The notes under the pieces: model-generated
The model's input: the letters and a program-made list of their open reading frames with translations, nothing else
Told to the model about the DNA's origin: nothing
Database searches by the model: none
Assembly: GCF_000282495.1 (NCBI RefSeq)
Contig: NZ_AKJE01000112.1
Coordinates: 19,890 to 83,889 of the forward strand
Source of the DNA: Pseudomonas sp. GM79
GTDB lineage: Bacteria > Pseudomonadota > Gammaproteobacteria > Pseudomonadales > Pseudomonadaceae
Direction: 5' to 3'
Length of the DNA stretch: 64,000 nt
Position numbers and translations under genes: made by a program
Part shown: in pieces, positions 53,990 through 62,213 of the stretch
Position numbering within the stretch: the first letter of the stretch is position 1
Layout: every line of letters begins with the position of its first letter

Positions 53990-54415
53990 TCATGCCCCTT
54001 CACCATGCACGGTGGCGAGGACTTTACGGGCACCGCCATGATCACGGTGCTCGCCCAGATAAACACCTTGCCAGGTCCCCAACGCCAGTCGGCCTGCCGA
54101 GATCGGCAAACTGAGCTGACAGCCAAGTACGCTGGCCTTGAAGTGCGCCGGGAGGTCGTCCAGGCCTTCGTCGTTATGCTCATAGCCGTCTGTTCCTTGT
54201 GGGATCAGACGATTGAAAAATCGTTCGAAGTCGCGACGTACCGCCGGATCGGCGTTCTCGTTGATGGTCAACGACGCCGAGGTATGCTGTAGCCACAAAT
54301 GCAACAGACCGACCCGACACGCCTTGAGTTCAGGCAAGCCAGCGAGTAATTCGTCCGTTACCAGATGAAAGCCTCGGGGCCGTGCTCGCAAGGTGATCAG
54401 AGTCTGTTGCCACAT
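53990..54415 (-). CDS. YjbQ family protein (COG0432)
   Basis: A 141-residue protein with the family's LWLQHTSASLTINENADP (about 39-56) and the C-terminal LGTWQGVYLGEHRDHGGAR, whose His/Glu residues form a metal site in this family. Some members have thiamine-phosphate-synthase-like side activity; the role is unknown. ATG at 54415 follows GGAGAA. Confidence 0.9.
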   Translation of the reverse strand: MWQQTLITLRARPRGFHLVTDELLAGLPELKACRVGLLHLWLQHTSASLTINENADPAVRRDFERFFNRLIPQGTDGYEHNDEGLDDLPAHFKASVLGCQLSLPISAGRLALGTWQGVYLGEHRDHGGARKVLATVHGEGA

Positions 54416-54584
54416 ACAGTTCTCCGCACGTTCGGGGCGCATTCTAGCGCGCTCTGGAAAAAAACAAAGACCCTAATATTCCTTCAATCGTGTAAGCCAT
54501 TGGCCGCAGAAAAACGCCCGTCGTAAACGGGACTGAACGTGTATGAAAAAACCTTTCAGCCCTTCCTTCACTGACAAATTCCAG

Positions 54585-54617
54585 ACAAAAAAATGCCCGG
54601 CAAGCCGGGCAAATTTT
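54585..54617 (-). terminator. amtB terminator
   Basis: TGCCCGGC-tt-GCCGGGCA followed by TTTTTTT on the minus strand, 12 bases past the amtB stop. Confidence 0.92.
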
Positions 54618-54629
54618 TCATGCGCGTGC

Positions 54630-55967
54630 TTACAAGTTGTAGCCGCGTTCGTTGTGAAGCGCCAGATCAATGCCGACAGCTTCTTCCTCCTCGGTGATAC
54701 GCAGCCCCATGACAGCGTCCAGGACCTTGAGGATGATAAAGGTGACGATCGCGGTGTAGATCACCGTGAAGCCCACGCCTTTGCATTGAATCCAGACTTG
54801 AGCAGCGATGTCGGTAACGGTGCCGAAGCCACCCAGCGATGGTGCTGCGAACACGCCGGTCAGGATTGCGCCGAGGATACCGCCGATACCATGCACGCCG
54901 AAGGCATCCAGGGAATCGTCATAACCGAGTTTGCGTTTCAGGGTGGTGGCGCAGAAGAAGCACACCACGCCCGCCGCCAGACCGATCACCAGAGCGCCCA
55001 TCGGGCCCACGGTGCCTGCCGCCGGAGTGATTGCAACCAGACCGGCCACCACACCCGAGGCGATACCCAGTGCGCTCGGCTTGCCGTGAGTGATCCACTC
55101 GGCAAACATCCAGCCCAGCGCCGCAGCAGCGGTGGCGATCTGGGTGACCAGCATCGCCATGCCGGCAGTGCCGTTGGCGGCGGCAGCGGAACCGGCGTTG
55201 AAGCCGAACCAGCCGAACCACAGCATCGCGGCGCCCATCAGGGTGTAGCCGAGGTTGTGCGGGGCCATCGGGGTGGTCGGGAAACCTTTACGCTTGCCCA
55301 ACACCAGGCAGGCAATCAGACCGGCCACACCGGCGTTGATGTGCACCACGGTGCCGCCGGCGAAGTCGAGAACGCCCCAGTCCCACATCAGGCCGCCGTT
55401 GCCGGACCAGACCATGTGCGCGATCGGTGCATAAACCAGAGTGAACCAGATGCCCATGAAGATCAGCATGGCGGAGAACTTCATCCGCTCGGCGAACGCA
55501 CCGACGATCAACGCGGGGGTGATGATGGCGAAAGTCATCTGGAAGGTGATGAAGACCGCCTCGGGGAACAGTGCCGCGGGACCGGTCAGGCTCGAAGGCG
55601 TGACACCGGCGAGGAACGCCTTGCCCATGCCGCCAAAGAACGAGTTGAAGTTGACGACGCCCTGCTCCATGCCGGTGGTGTCGAACGCAATGCTGTAGCC
55701 ATAAATGACCCACAGAATGCTGATCAGACCGGTAATGGCGAAGCACTGCATCATCACGGAAAGAATGTTTTTCGAGCGAACCATGCCGCCGTAGAACAGC
55801 GCGAGGCCGGGAATGGTCATGAACAGCACAAGGGCTGTCGAGGTCATCATCCAGGCGGTATCGCCGGAATTGAGGACTGGGGCCGCCACTTCGTCTGCCG
55901 CCATGGCCAGGCCGGGCATTACGAGGGACAACAGGGCTCCTAGCCCTGCGAATTTACGCAGAGTCAT
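54630..55967 (-). CDS. amtB: ammonium transporter AmtB
   Basis: A 445-residue Amt protein. A cleavable signal peptide (to AMA|A, about 23) is followed by 11 membrane helices. Landmarks include ALFYGGMVRSKNILSVMMQC, FAGGTVVHINAGVAGL with the first pore histidine, and DAFGVHGIGGILGAILTG with the second. It moves ammonium into the cell under GlnK control. Downstream of glnK with a 35-bp gap: the standard glnK-amtB operon. Confidence 0.97.
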   Translation of the reverse strand: MTLRKFAGLGALLSLVMPGLAMAADEVAAPVLNSGDTAWMMTSTALVLFMTIPGLALFYGGMVRSKNILSVMMQCFAITGLISILWVIYGYSIAFDTTGMEQGVVNFNSFFGGMGKAFLAGVTPSSLTGPAALFPEAVFITFQMTFAIITPALIVGAFAERMKFSAMLIFMGIWFTLVYAPIAHMVWSGNGGLMWDWGVLDFAGGTVVHINAGVAGLIACLVLGKRKGFPTTPMAPHNLGYTLMGAAMLWFGWFGFNAGSAAAANGTAGMAMLVTQIATAAAALGWMFAEWITHGKPSALGIASGVVAGLVAITPAAGTVGPMGALVIGLAAGVVCFFCATTLKRKLGYDDSLDAFGVHGIGGILGAILTGVFAAPSLGGFGTVTDIAAQVWIQCKGVGFTVIYTAIVTFIILKVLDAVMGLRITEEEEAVGIDLALHNERGYNL

Positions 55968-56002
55968 ATTGTTTTCTCCTGGGGCGTTGGGTTTGTGGCG
56001 GC

Positions 56003-56341
56003 TTAGATTGCGTCGGTATCGGTTTCGCCGGTACGGATGCGAATCGCCTGTTCCAGATTGACCACGAAGATCTTGCCGTCACCGATCTTGCCGGTGTTGG
56101 CGGCCTTGGTTATCGCCTCGATAACCCGGTCCAGATCCTTGTCGTCAATGGCGACATCGATCTTCACCTTGGGCAGAAAATCGACCACGTACTCCGCGCC
56201 GCGATACAGCTCGGTGTGACCCTTCTGCCGACCGAAGCCTTTGACTTCAGTAACAGTAATGCCCTGCACGCCGATCTCGGACAGCGACTCGCGCACGTCG
56301 TCCAGTTTGAACGGCTTGATGATGGCAGTGACTAGCTTCAT
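56003..56341 (-). CDS. glnK: nitrogen regulatory PII protein GlnK
   Basis: A 112-residue PII protein. The uridylylation tyrosine Tyr51 is in the T-loop (TELYRGAEYVVDF), with GKIGDGKIFV and the start MKLVTAIIKPFKLDDVRESL. It senses 2-oxoglutarate/ATP and gates AmtB. ATG at 56341. A sigma-54/NtrC promoter is expected from family knowledge, but I could not find a convincing GG-N10-GC site by eye. Confidence 0.97.
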   Translation of the reverse strand: MKLVTAIIKPFKLDDVRESLSEIGVQGITVTEVKGFGRQKGHTELYRGAEYVVDFLPKVKIDVAIDDKDLDRVIEAITKAANTGKIGDGKIFVVNLEQAIRIRTGETDTDAI

Positions 56342-56759
56342 GAAAACTCTCTCCCGAATTGGTGGACTTGCCCCAGGAAAACAAACCCGACTCAAGTCTA
56401 AGCGCAGTGCCTGGCTTTGTAACGCATCGTTCGGCCTTACCTGCCCGTCCGACGCCAGCTAACCACTCCGCACGAAACTTCCCCCGTTCCGCTTGGCGCA
56501 CTGCATTCGTCACAGCGACTGCATCAGTGCATGGGTCACCAGCGACTAAGCAGAAAGCTTGCCATCTATCCAAAATCCATTGATTTCAATACGTTGGCCG
56601 CTGCCGAAGAGCCTCTCGCCCGATTGACACAACCGTTACGCACAACAACAGTGCGCGGCCGCCCACTCGACTGCGCGAAAAGCGTGCATCGCTGCTGCCG
56701 AGATTGACTATAGACACTGCGTGATACACTGCCCGCCATTGTTGACAGGAACATTTCCC
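56342..56759. promoter_or_regulatory. divergent regulatory region glnK / ubiK, no gene seen
   Basis: 418 bp without a supported ORF. Toward ubiK, TTGACT (56704-56709) with TACACT (56725-56730) at 15-bp spacing is a mediocre sigma-70 candidate. Toward glnK, dyads around 56505-56530 (gcactgcattcg; gactgcatcagtgcatg) could be regulator sites. None is certain. Confidence 0.35.
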
Positions 56760-57020
56760 ATGCTCGCGCCCAAAGACTTCCTCGACGCCCTGAGCGGCAC
56801 CGCCTCCCGCCTCTTCAGCGGCGATACCCCACTGCCGAAAAGCGAAATCGAAAGCCAGTTCAAGGCTTTGTTGCAGAGCGGCTTCAGCAAGCTGGATCTG
56901 GTGAGCCGGGAAGAGTTCGACAGCCAGATGGTCGTACTGGCACGCACCCGCGCACGGTTGGAGAGCCTTGAGGCGAAAGTGGCGGAGCTGGAAGCGAAGC
57001 TCAATCCACCTGCCGAGTAA
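56760..57020 (+). CDS. ubiK: UbiK (YqiC/BMFP) ubiquinone accessory factor
   Basis: An 86-residue protein. An N-terminal amphipathic segment (PKDFLDALSGTASRLF) is followed by a C-terminal coiled coil (REEFDSQMVVLARTRARLES, LEAKVAELEAKL). It is a membrane-associated trimer that helps the ubiquinone synthesis metabolon with UbiJ. ATG at 56760. In P. aeruginosa PAO1, comM follows directly; here about 2.2 kb of accessory DNA intervenes. Confidence 0.9.
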   Translation: MLAPKDFLDALSGTASRLFSGDTPLPKSEIESQFKALLQSGFSKLDLVSREEFDSQMVVLARTRARLESLEAKVAELEAKLNPPAE

Positions 57021-57051
57021 CGCACCAACTCCTCTGTGAAATGCGATCCCC

Positions 57052-57162
57052 TGTGGGAGCGGGCTTGCCCGCGAATGGGGTCGCCTCGGTCTACCAGCCC
57101 TCCCACATGGGACAGACCACCCCTGTAGGAGCTGCCGAAGGCTGCGATCTTTTGATCTTTAA
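57052..57162. repeat. degenerate REP/BIME fragments
   Basis: A 'gcccgcga' REP (57052-57079), a broken piece (ccctcccacatggg, about 57098-57111) and an unpaired 'tgtaggagctgccgaaggct' unit (57124-57162). Mixed fragments at the left edge of the accessory patch. Confidence 0.8.
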
Positions 57163-57300
57163 GCCCTCAAAAACCCCGGCAACGTCCTACAAGAAAACCA
57201 CCGCCGTCCGATTGCGTCGCAAAGCCCCGGTTTCTAAGCTCACCTAATGCTGAATGTTCAGCACTGGGTTTGGCGACCTGGATTCCCCGATGCAGCACGA

Positions 57301-57420
57301 CACATTCGGACAGGGAAATTTCCCGTCTCGATTTATGGCGGCTGTGCGTGGGAGACCTTCGGGTCTGCCGGAATTCGGGCGTCGCCGGTTCGCCAACCCA
57401 CGCACAGCTGCCACCCTTTT
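57301..57420 (+). ncRNA. C4-type phage antisense RNA leader
   Basis: A compact structure with features I recognise from C4 antisense RNAs of phages P1/P7 and relatives. An outer stem ggcggctgtgcgtggg (57337-57352) pairs with cccacgcacagctgcc (57397-57412), 16 bp with one wobble. Inside, agacc-ttcg-ggtct (57353-57366) and a ccgg...ccgg arm form further hairpins; gggaaatttccc (57313-57324) precedes them. It lies 55 bp before a BRO-N antirepressor-like gene, the position C4 takes before ant genes, where it blocks their translation. Not folded computationally. Confidence 0.8.
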
Positions 57421-57474
57421 CGTTTGGCGACGATCAGAGGCAGTTTTTCTCCACTCGACCCCGAGAACTGCACC

Positions 57475-57996
57475 ATGGATGAAAACTATCTGACCCCACA
57501 CATCTTCACCCGCCACAAACTTCACCTCCACGCCCTCCTCCTGGAAAACCAACCCTGGTTCAGCGCCCGCGACCTCGGCCGATTGCTCCGCCTCTTCCTC
57601 GACGAACGAGCGCTACGCAAACTCGATCCCGACCAACACCAGAATCTGCATATGCTCATCCACGGCACCGTCGAAAACACACTGCTCATCAGCGAATCCG
57701 GCGTTTACGCGTTACTGATCTACCACTACTGCCCCGAATACCGAGGCCTGCGCGAATGGCTTACCCACGACGTGGTCCCAGCGCTCAGAGACGCCCAGCA
57801 ACCCACCTCAACCGAACGCCCGATCCTGAGCCTGCTGAATTGGCCGGAAATGTCATTGAGTTTGCTGCACTGGAATAACCAGCCGTGGATTCGGCTGCAG
57901 GATGTTCCATACGTGCTGCCTGATGGAGAGCAACCACGACGTGCAGTCAATGCTCCGTGGTGGAAGCGCGCTTCGCGAATACTTCAAACATTCTGA
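57475..57996 (+). CDS. BRO-N domain phage antirepressor-like protein
   Basis: A 173-residue protein. A BRO-N-like domain fills residues 14-108: LLLENQPWFSARDLGRLLRL (about 20-39), ENTLLISESGVYALLIYHYC, and EYRGLREWLTHDVVPALRD (88-106). The C-terminal third restarts the domain pattern (SLLHWNNQPWIRLQDVPYVL) and then stops, so it looks like a truncated second copy. BRO/Ant proteins are usually phage antirepressors or DNA-binding proteins. ATG at 57475; an open frame continues upstream through the RNA leader but is not coding. Only a weak ribosome site is visible, consistent with antisense control. Confidence 0.82.
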   Translation: MDENYLTPHIFTRHKLHLHALLLENQPWFSARDLGRLLRLFLDERALRKLDPDQHQNLHMLIHGTVENTLLISESGVYALLIYHYCPEYRGLREWLTHDVVPALRDAQQPTSTERPILSLLNWPEMSLSLLHWNNQPWIRLQDVPYVLPDGEQPRRAVNAPWWKRASRILQTF

Positions 57997-58002
57997 ACAA
58001 AA

Positions 58003-58026
58003 AAAACCCACGCTTTAACGTGGGGT
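58003..58026 (-). terminator. terminator of higBA (shared with the BRO gene)
   Basis: CCCACG-ttaaag-CGTGGG followed on the minus strand by TTTTTTTT, between the convergent BRO and higA genes. Confidence 0.9.
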
Positions 58027-58043
58027 TCGTTCAAGTCTGAGGA

Positions 58044-58349
58044 TCAGGCGCAATGTGAAAGACGTTCAACTTGATCCCGGATCGCGGCACCCCGTTCAAT
58101 CTCAGCCTTGCGCAAATCGTAAGTCGATTGCAGATTCAGCCAAAACTCAGGAGTGGTGTCCAGGCAGATAGAAAGCCTGAGAGCCATATCAGCACTGACC
58201 CCACGACGCTGGAGCACAATGTCGTTCACCGTAGGTGTCGACACATTCAACGCTCTGGCCAAGGCTGCAGCCGTAAGGTTCAAAGGCTCCAGGTATTCCT
58301 CTTTGAGGATCTCGCCTGGGTGAACCGGGCGCATACCATTCTTAGTCAT
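58044..58349 (-). CDS. higA: HigA-type antitoxin, XRE/VapI family
   Basis: A 101-residue helix-turn-helix protein. It opens PVHPGEILKEEYLEPLNLTA and has AALARALNVSTPTVNDIVLQ as HTH, then ALRLSICLDTTPEFWLNLQS, typical of HigA/VapI antitoxins. It neutralises the adjacent HigB toxin and represses the promoter. Nine bases downstream of higB, the toxin-first order of hig loci. Confidence 0.93.
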   Translation of the reverse strand: MTKNGMRPVHPGEILKEEYLEPLNLTAAALARALNVSTPTVNDIVLQRRGVSADMALRLSICLDTTPEFWLNLQSTYDLRKAEIERGAAIRDQVERLSHCA

Positions 58350-58357
58350 TACTCACC

Positions 58358-58636
58358 TCAGTGATAATCGACGATTTCGACATTCTCCGGTCCGTTAGGA
58401 CCCCAGATAAAGCAAATTCGCCATTGGGCGTTGATACGGATGCTGTGCTGCCCTTTGCGACTACCCTCGAGCGCTTCCAGACGATTGCCCGGCGGTGATC
58501 GGAGATCTATCAACACAGCTGCGGCATCAAGCATCGTCAGCTTTCGTTCCGCGACATTCAAAATGGCTGACCACACACGGGTTCTTCCGCTGCGAAACAG
58601 GTACTCGGTCTCAGAACACTTAAAGCTAACGATCAT
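58358..58636 (-). CDS. higB: HigB-type RelE-family toxin
   Basis: A 92-residue RelE/HigB fold toxin. Family landmarks are MLDAAAVLIDLRSPPGNRLEAL, GQHSIRINAQWRICFIWG and the terminal VEIVDYH, whose His is a usual catalytic residue. It is a ribosome-dependent mRNA interferase by family. Just upstream, gcTTAACGTTAtgc (58645-58658) is a near-palindrome suitable as a HigA operator. Confidence 0.93.
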   Translation of the reverse strand: MIVSFKCSETEYLFRSGRTRVWSAILNVAERKLTMLDAAAVLIDLRSPPGNRLEALEGSRKGQHSIRINAQWRICFIWGPNGPENVEIVDYH

Positions 58637-58881
58637 AATTTAAAGCTTAACGTTATGCATTAATCTTGAGTGTATAACCTGAATTCACAAATGCAAACGT
58701 GCTGTTTTGACTTTTGGCCTCCCCTTTCAAAAATCTAGGAAAAGGACTACCTGCGCCCTTCAGAAGGTCTGAAAACCAAGCTGAGTCCTACAAAAAAAAC
58801 CTCCAATTCCCATTGCCTCACAAGTAAGCACATCTCTTAAGCTGATTGACTCGAACACTCATCCAGGCACGCGAGGTGTCT
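58637..58881. other. AT-rich intergenic region upstream of higB
   Basis: 245 bp, clearly less GC-rich than flanking genes. It holds the higB promoter/operator dyad and the promoter of the following small gene. No other ORF is supported. Confidence 0.4.
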
Positions 58882-59052
58882 ATGAAACCCAAAAAGCAAA
58901 AAGCGAAGCCGTTAATGATCGCTGAGTATCATGCCGAGGCGCTCCGTTTAGCCGGAAACGTTTCTGCCAGCCAACATCGCTTTTTTAAAGTGGCAGCAAC
59001 GTATGGCAAAGAACTTGAACCTGATGGCTTGCTTGCAGGTGCACGAGCCTGA
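58882..59052 (+). CDS. 56-residue orphan protein
   Basis: Start ATG 58882 after GCGAGGTG, giving MKPKKQKAKPLMIAEYHAEA and a 56-residue basic/helical product. It is immediately followed by a strong terminator, which supports real expression. I do not recognise a family. The N-terminal Lys cluster could bind nucleic acid, but no function is claimed. Confidence 0.55.
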   Translation: MKPKKQKAKPLMIAEYHAEALRLAGNVSASQHRFFKVAATYGKELEPDGLLAGARA

Positions 59053-59067
59053 CCAGGCTCCCCGAAG

Positions 59068-59092
59068 AAACCGCCCGAGTGGCGGTTTTTTT
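59068..59092 (+). terminator. terminator after the 56-residue orphan
   Basis: AAACCGCC-cgagt-GGCGGTTTTTTT, 16 bases past the stop. Confidence 0.92.
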
Positions 59093-59230
59093 GTGCCTCG
59101 CGATTGGCCTGCTTCGTACTTGCAACATCCAGTGAAAGTTTGTCGCCTAAACCACCCCACCAGAACTTCCTCCGCCAACTACCCTTCAAAAAACCGCAGG
59201 AAGCGGTCCTCGTCAGCTCAAGGAACGACC

Positions 59231-60724
59231 ATGTCCCTCTCCATCGTCCACAGCCGCGCCCAGGTCGGCGTGGAAGCCCCCGCCGTCACCGTAGAAGTCC
59301 ACCTGGCCAACGGGTTGCCGTCACTGACAATGGTCGGTTTGCCCGAAGCCGCCGTGAAGGAAAGCAAAGACCGGGTGCGCAGCGCGATCATCAATTCCGG
59401 CCTGCAATTTCCGGCACGGCGCATCACCTTGAATCTCGCTCCCGCCGATCTGCCAAAGGACGGCGGGCGATTCGATCTGGCGATTGCCTTGGGGATTCTG
59501 TCGGCCAGTGTGCAGGTGCCGACGTTGACGCTGGATGATGTGGAGTGCCTGGGAGAGCTGGCGTTATCGGGCGCAGTGCGGGCAGTTCGTGGGGTGTTGC
59601 CGGCAGCGCTGGCAGCGCGCAAGGCCGGGCGCACGTTGGTGGTGCCGCGGGCGAATGCCGAGGAGGCCTGCCTGGCTTCGGGATTGAAGGTGATTGCGGT
59701 GGATCATTTGCTGGAAGCGGTCGCGCATTTCAATGGCCACACGCCCATCGCCCCCTACGCTTCCAACGGTTTGCTCTACGCCAGCAAACCCTATCCAGAC
59801 TTGAACGAAGTTCAGGGGCAACTTGCGGCCAAGCGAGCCTTGCTGATTGCGGCGGCGGGTGCTCATAACCTTTTGTTCAGCGGTCCGCCGGGAACGGGGA
59901 AAACATTGTTGGCGAGTCGTCTGCCGGGACTGTTACCGCCACTGGCCGAGAGCGAAGCACTGGAAGTCGCGGCGATTCAATCGGTCGCCAGTTGTGTGCC
60001 GTTGAGTCATTGGCCACAGCGCCCCTTCCGACAGCCGCACCACTCCGCGTCAGGCCCCGCACTGGTGGGCGGCGGCTCGAAACCGCAACCCGGCGAAATC
60101 ACCCTCGCCCATCATGGCGTGTTGTTCCTCGACGAACTCCCGGAATTTGATCGCAAGGTATTGGAGGTATTGAGAGAACCATTGGAGTCCGGCCACATCG
60201 TGATTTCCCGCGCCAAGGACCGCGTACGCTTCCCGGCGCGCTTTCAACTGGTCGCGGCGATGAATCCTTGCCCCTGTGGATATCTTGGCGAGCCCAGTGG
60301 TAAATGCAGTTGTACACCGGACATGGTCCAGCGTTACCGCAACAAACTGTCGGGGCCGCTGCTGGACCGCATCGATCTGCACCTGACGGTTGCTCGAGAA
60401 GCCACGGCGCTGAATCCTGCGTTAAAACCCGGTGACGACACTGCCACCGCCGCCGAGTTGGTGGCCGATGCACGAGAACGCCAACAAAAACGCCAGGGTT
60501 GCGCCAATGCATTCCTCGATTTACCGGGCCTGCGCAGACACTGCAAGTTGTCCACAGTTGACGAGACCTGGCTGGAAACAGCGTGTGAACGGCTGACCTT
60601 GTCCCTTCGAGCGGCCCATCGACTGCTCAAGGTTGCTCGCACCTTGGCAGACCTTGAGCAAGTCGATGGCATCAGCCGTGAACACTTGGCCGAAGCGCTG
60701 CAGTATCGGCCGACAACACTCTAG
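59231..60724 (+). CDS. comM: ComM/YifB, Mg-chelatase-like AAA+ helicase
   Basis: A 497-residue protein. The N-terminal Lon-protease-like domain (MSLSIVHSRAQVGVEAPAVT; GLPEAAVKESKDRVRSA) precedes an AAA+ module with Walker A FSGPPGTGKTLLASRL and Walker B GVLFLDELPEF, plus a cysteine cluster PCPCGYLGEPSGKCSC. ComM is a hexameric branch-migration helicase for integrating transformed DNA. ATG at 59231 is the family start; the longer frame runs through the terminator and orphan gene. Confidence 0.95.
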   Translation: MSLSIVHSRAQVGVEAPAVTVEVHLANGLPSLTMVGLPEAAVKESKDRVRSAIINSGLQFPARRITLNLAPADLPKDGGRFDLAIALGILSASVQVPTLTLDDVECLGELALSGAVRAVRGVLPAALAARKAGRTLVVPRANAEEACLASGLKVIAVDHLLEAVAHFNGHTPIAPYASNGLLYASKPYPDLNEVQGQLAAKRALLIAAAGAHNLLFSGPPGTGKTLLASRLPGLLPPLAESEALEVAAIQSVASCVPLSHWPQRPFRQPHHSASGPALVGGGSKPQPGEITLAHHGVLFLDELPEFDRKVLEVLREPLESGHIVISRAKDRVRFPARFQLVAAMNPCPCGYLGEPSGKCSCTPDMVQRYRNKLSGPLLDRIDLHLTVAREATALNPALKPGDDTATAAELVADARERQQKRQGCANAFLDLPGLRRHCKLSTVDETWLETACERLTLSLRAAHRLLKVARTLADLEQVDGISREHLAEALQYRPTTL

Positions 60725-60730
60725 CCGGCG

Positions 60731-61945
60731 TCAGCCCTTGGTCAGATCAACCAACGGCGTCTGCCGCACCTCAGTCTCCCGCCCACCCTGAATCTCGCTC
60801 ACCCGCTTCAACGCCTTATCCACAGCCGCCTTATCCGCCAACAAGCTGTAGCTGATCCCGAACTGCTTCTGTTCCTTCGGCCCAATCGTCGGCACCAGGT
60901 TCAGTGGCCGCTGATACCGGCGGTTGTAGGAAAAACTCGTCCCCGGCTCCAGCCCCGTGACATAGCCCTGCCCTTGGGTATCAGTGTTTTTCCACAGGGA
61001 GAACACGGGCAGTGTTTGAGTATTGAAGCCGACCGAAACCCCCAGGCTGCCGGCCTTGTTATGCAGCACGGTCAGCGTATCGCCCTTGGCATCGGCATAC
61101 GGCACCACGTTGTAGACCGTTTCGTCGTAGTCCTTGGTCGGTGCGCGGTAGGTTTGCCAGTCCGGCAAGTCGCCTTTGGCCTTGTCATTGAACGGCGATA
61201 CCTGTTTCACCGGCGCGGCGAAGCGGGCGCCCTGCTCCAGGAATGGGGTGCTGAAGTTGCTGTGATACAGCGCCTGGTATTCCTTCGGATAGTCGCCGTT
61301 GTTGGTCAGGGTGTCGTTGAGGGCGAACGCTACGCTGCCGGGTTCGGTAACCAGCTCGGTCGCGACGGAGAAGTCGACTTTCTTGAACGCCTGTTCTTTC
61401 AGCTCACCGCGCAGGGTGATGGCGTACGGCGGTTTTTCATCGATGTGCAGGGTGACTTTGTTCGCGGGGATGTTGGCGGCGCGACCGTGCAGGGTCAGCA
61501 GTTCACCATTGTCGATGCCGGGGTGGCCGACCCATTCGTAGCCGCAGCGGGTGACCAGTTCGTTGAAACCTTCCAGCCAGCCCAAGCCACCTCGACCGTT
61601 GAGTTCGATGAAGGATGGATTGACCACTTCCTTGACCGGCGAATCCCAGCCCATGCGCACATCGCCGACCGAGGCCTGCAGGACGTTCATGCCACGAGTC
61701 GGTACCACCGAGAGTTTCATTGTGCCGTTATCAATGTCGACGATGCTGACACCCTCCTGCCGACCGCCATGCAAGGTGCGTAGGGTCACACTGAAGGGTT
61801 TGTCGGTTTTTACCCCGAGTTGCTGGCTGGTGATCTGCCAGTTCTGGGCGGCTTTGTCGGTGTCGAGCAGGACGTAGTCCCAAGCCATGGCTTGGGAAGC
61901 AGCGGACAGTGCGCTGAGAGCAACGAAGAGTTTGAGCGGGGTCAT
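60731..61945 (-). CDS. periplasmic DUF4432 family aldose-epimerase-like protein
   Basis: A 404-residue protein. The signal peptide (MTPLKLFVALSALSAASQAMA) is followed by a galactose-mutarotase-like beta fold with the DUF4432 segments KLSVVPTRGMNVLQASVGDV and FNELVTRCGYEWVGHPGI, then YQALYHSNFSTPFLEQGARF. Probably binds a carbohydrate in the periplasm; substrate and reaction are unknown. ATG at 61945 chosen for the signal peptide. Convergent with comM, 6 bp apart. Confidence 0.85.
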   Translation of the reverse strand: MTPLKLFVALSALSAASQAMAWDYVLLDTDKAAQNWQITSQQLGVKTDKPFSVTLRTLHGGRQEGVSIVDIDNGTMKLSVVPTRGMNVLQASVGDVRMGWDSPVKEVVNPSFIELNGRGGLGWLEGFNELVTRCGYEWVGHPGIDNGELLTLHGRAANIPANKVTLHIDEKPPYAITLRGELKEQAFKKVDFSVATELVTEPGSVAFALNDTLTNNGDYPKEYQALYHSNFSTPFLEQGARFAAPVKQVSPFNDKAKGDLPDWQTYRAPTKDYDETVYNVVPYADAKGDTLTVLHNKAGSLGVSVGFNTQTLPVFSLWKNTDTQGQGYVTGLEPGTSFSYNRRYQRPLNLVPTIGPKEQKQFGISYSLLADKAAVDKALKRVSEIQGGRETEVRQTPLVDLTKG

Positions 61946-62101
61946 GGCAGCAGCCTTTCTTGGAGTTGTGCCAATTTTATAGACTTGAAGAAACGTTTCA
62001 GCAAGCATAAAAATCGAGACACTGGTGCTAAATGCCAAGGAAGACGACTAGAGAGGAATTGATCCGCAGATTTGGGACAAATCCTTGAATTGGGGTCGAT
62101 C

Positions 62102-62199
62102 CCTTCGCGAGCAAGCCCGCTCCCACATTTGATCTCGGGTGTTCACACATACTGTGTTCACCGCAGATCTACTGTGGGAGCGGGCTTGCTCGCGAAGGG
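62102..62199. repeat. REP pair (BIME)
   Basis: ccttcgcgagcaagcccgct and inverted ctgtgggagcgggcttgctc just downstream of the chemoreceptor gene. Confidence 0.92.
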
Positions 62200-62213
62200 A
62201 TTTCAGAGGCGAC

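Noticed and set aside
56342..56759. Sigma-54 promoter for glnK
   Set aside because: Candidate sites (for example near 56400) have a GG element but no GC at the required spacing, so none was called.
57247..57474. N-terminal extension of the BRO gene, and alternative frames through the leader
   Set aside because: The region forms the C4-type RNA structure. Extensions encode no recognisable domain, whereas the protein family starts near 57475.
59003..59230. Longer comM start
   Set aside because: It would cross a strong terminator and the end of the orphan gene; conserved ComM sequence begins at 59231.
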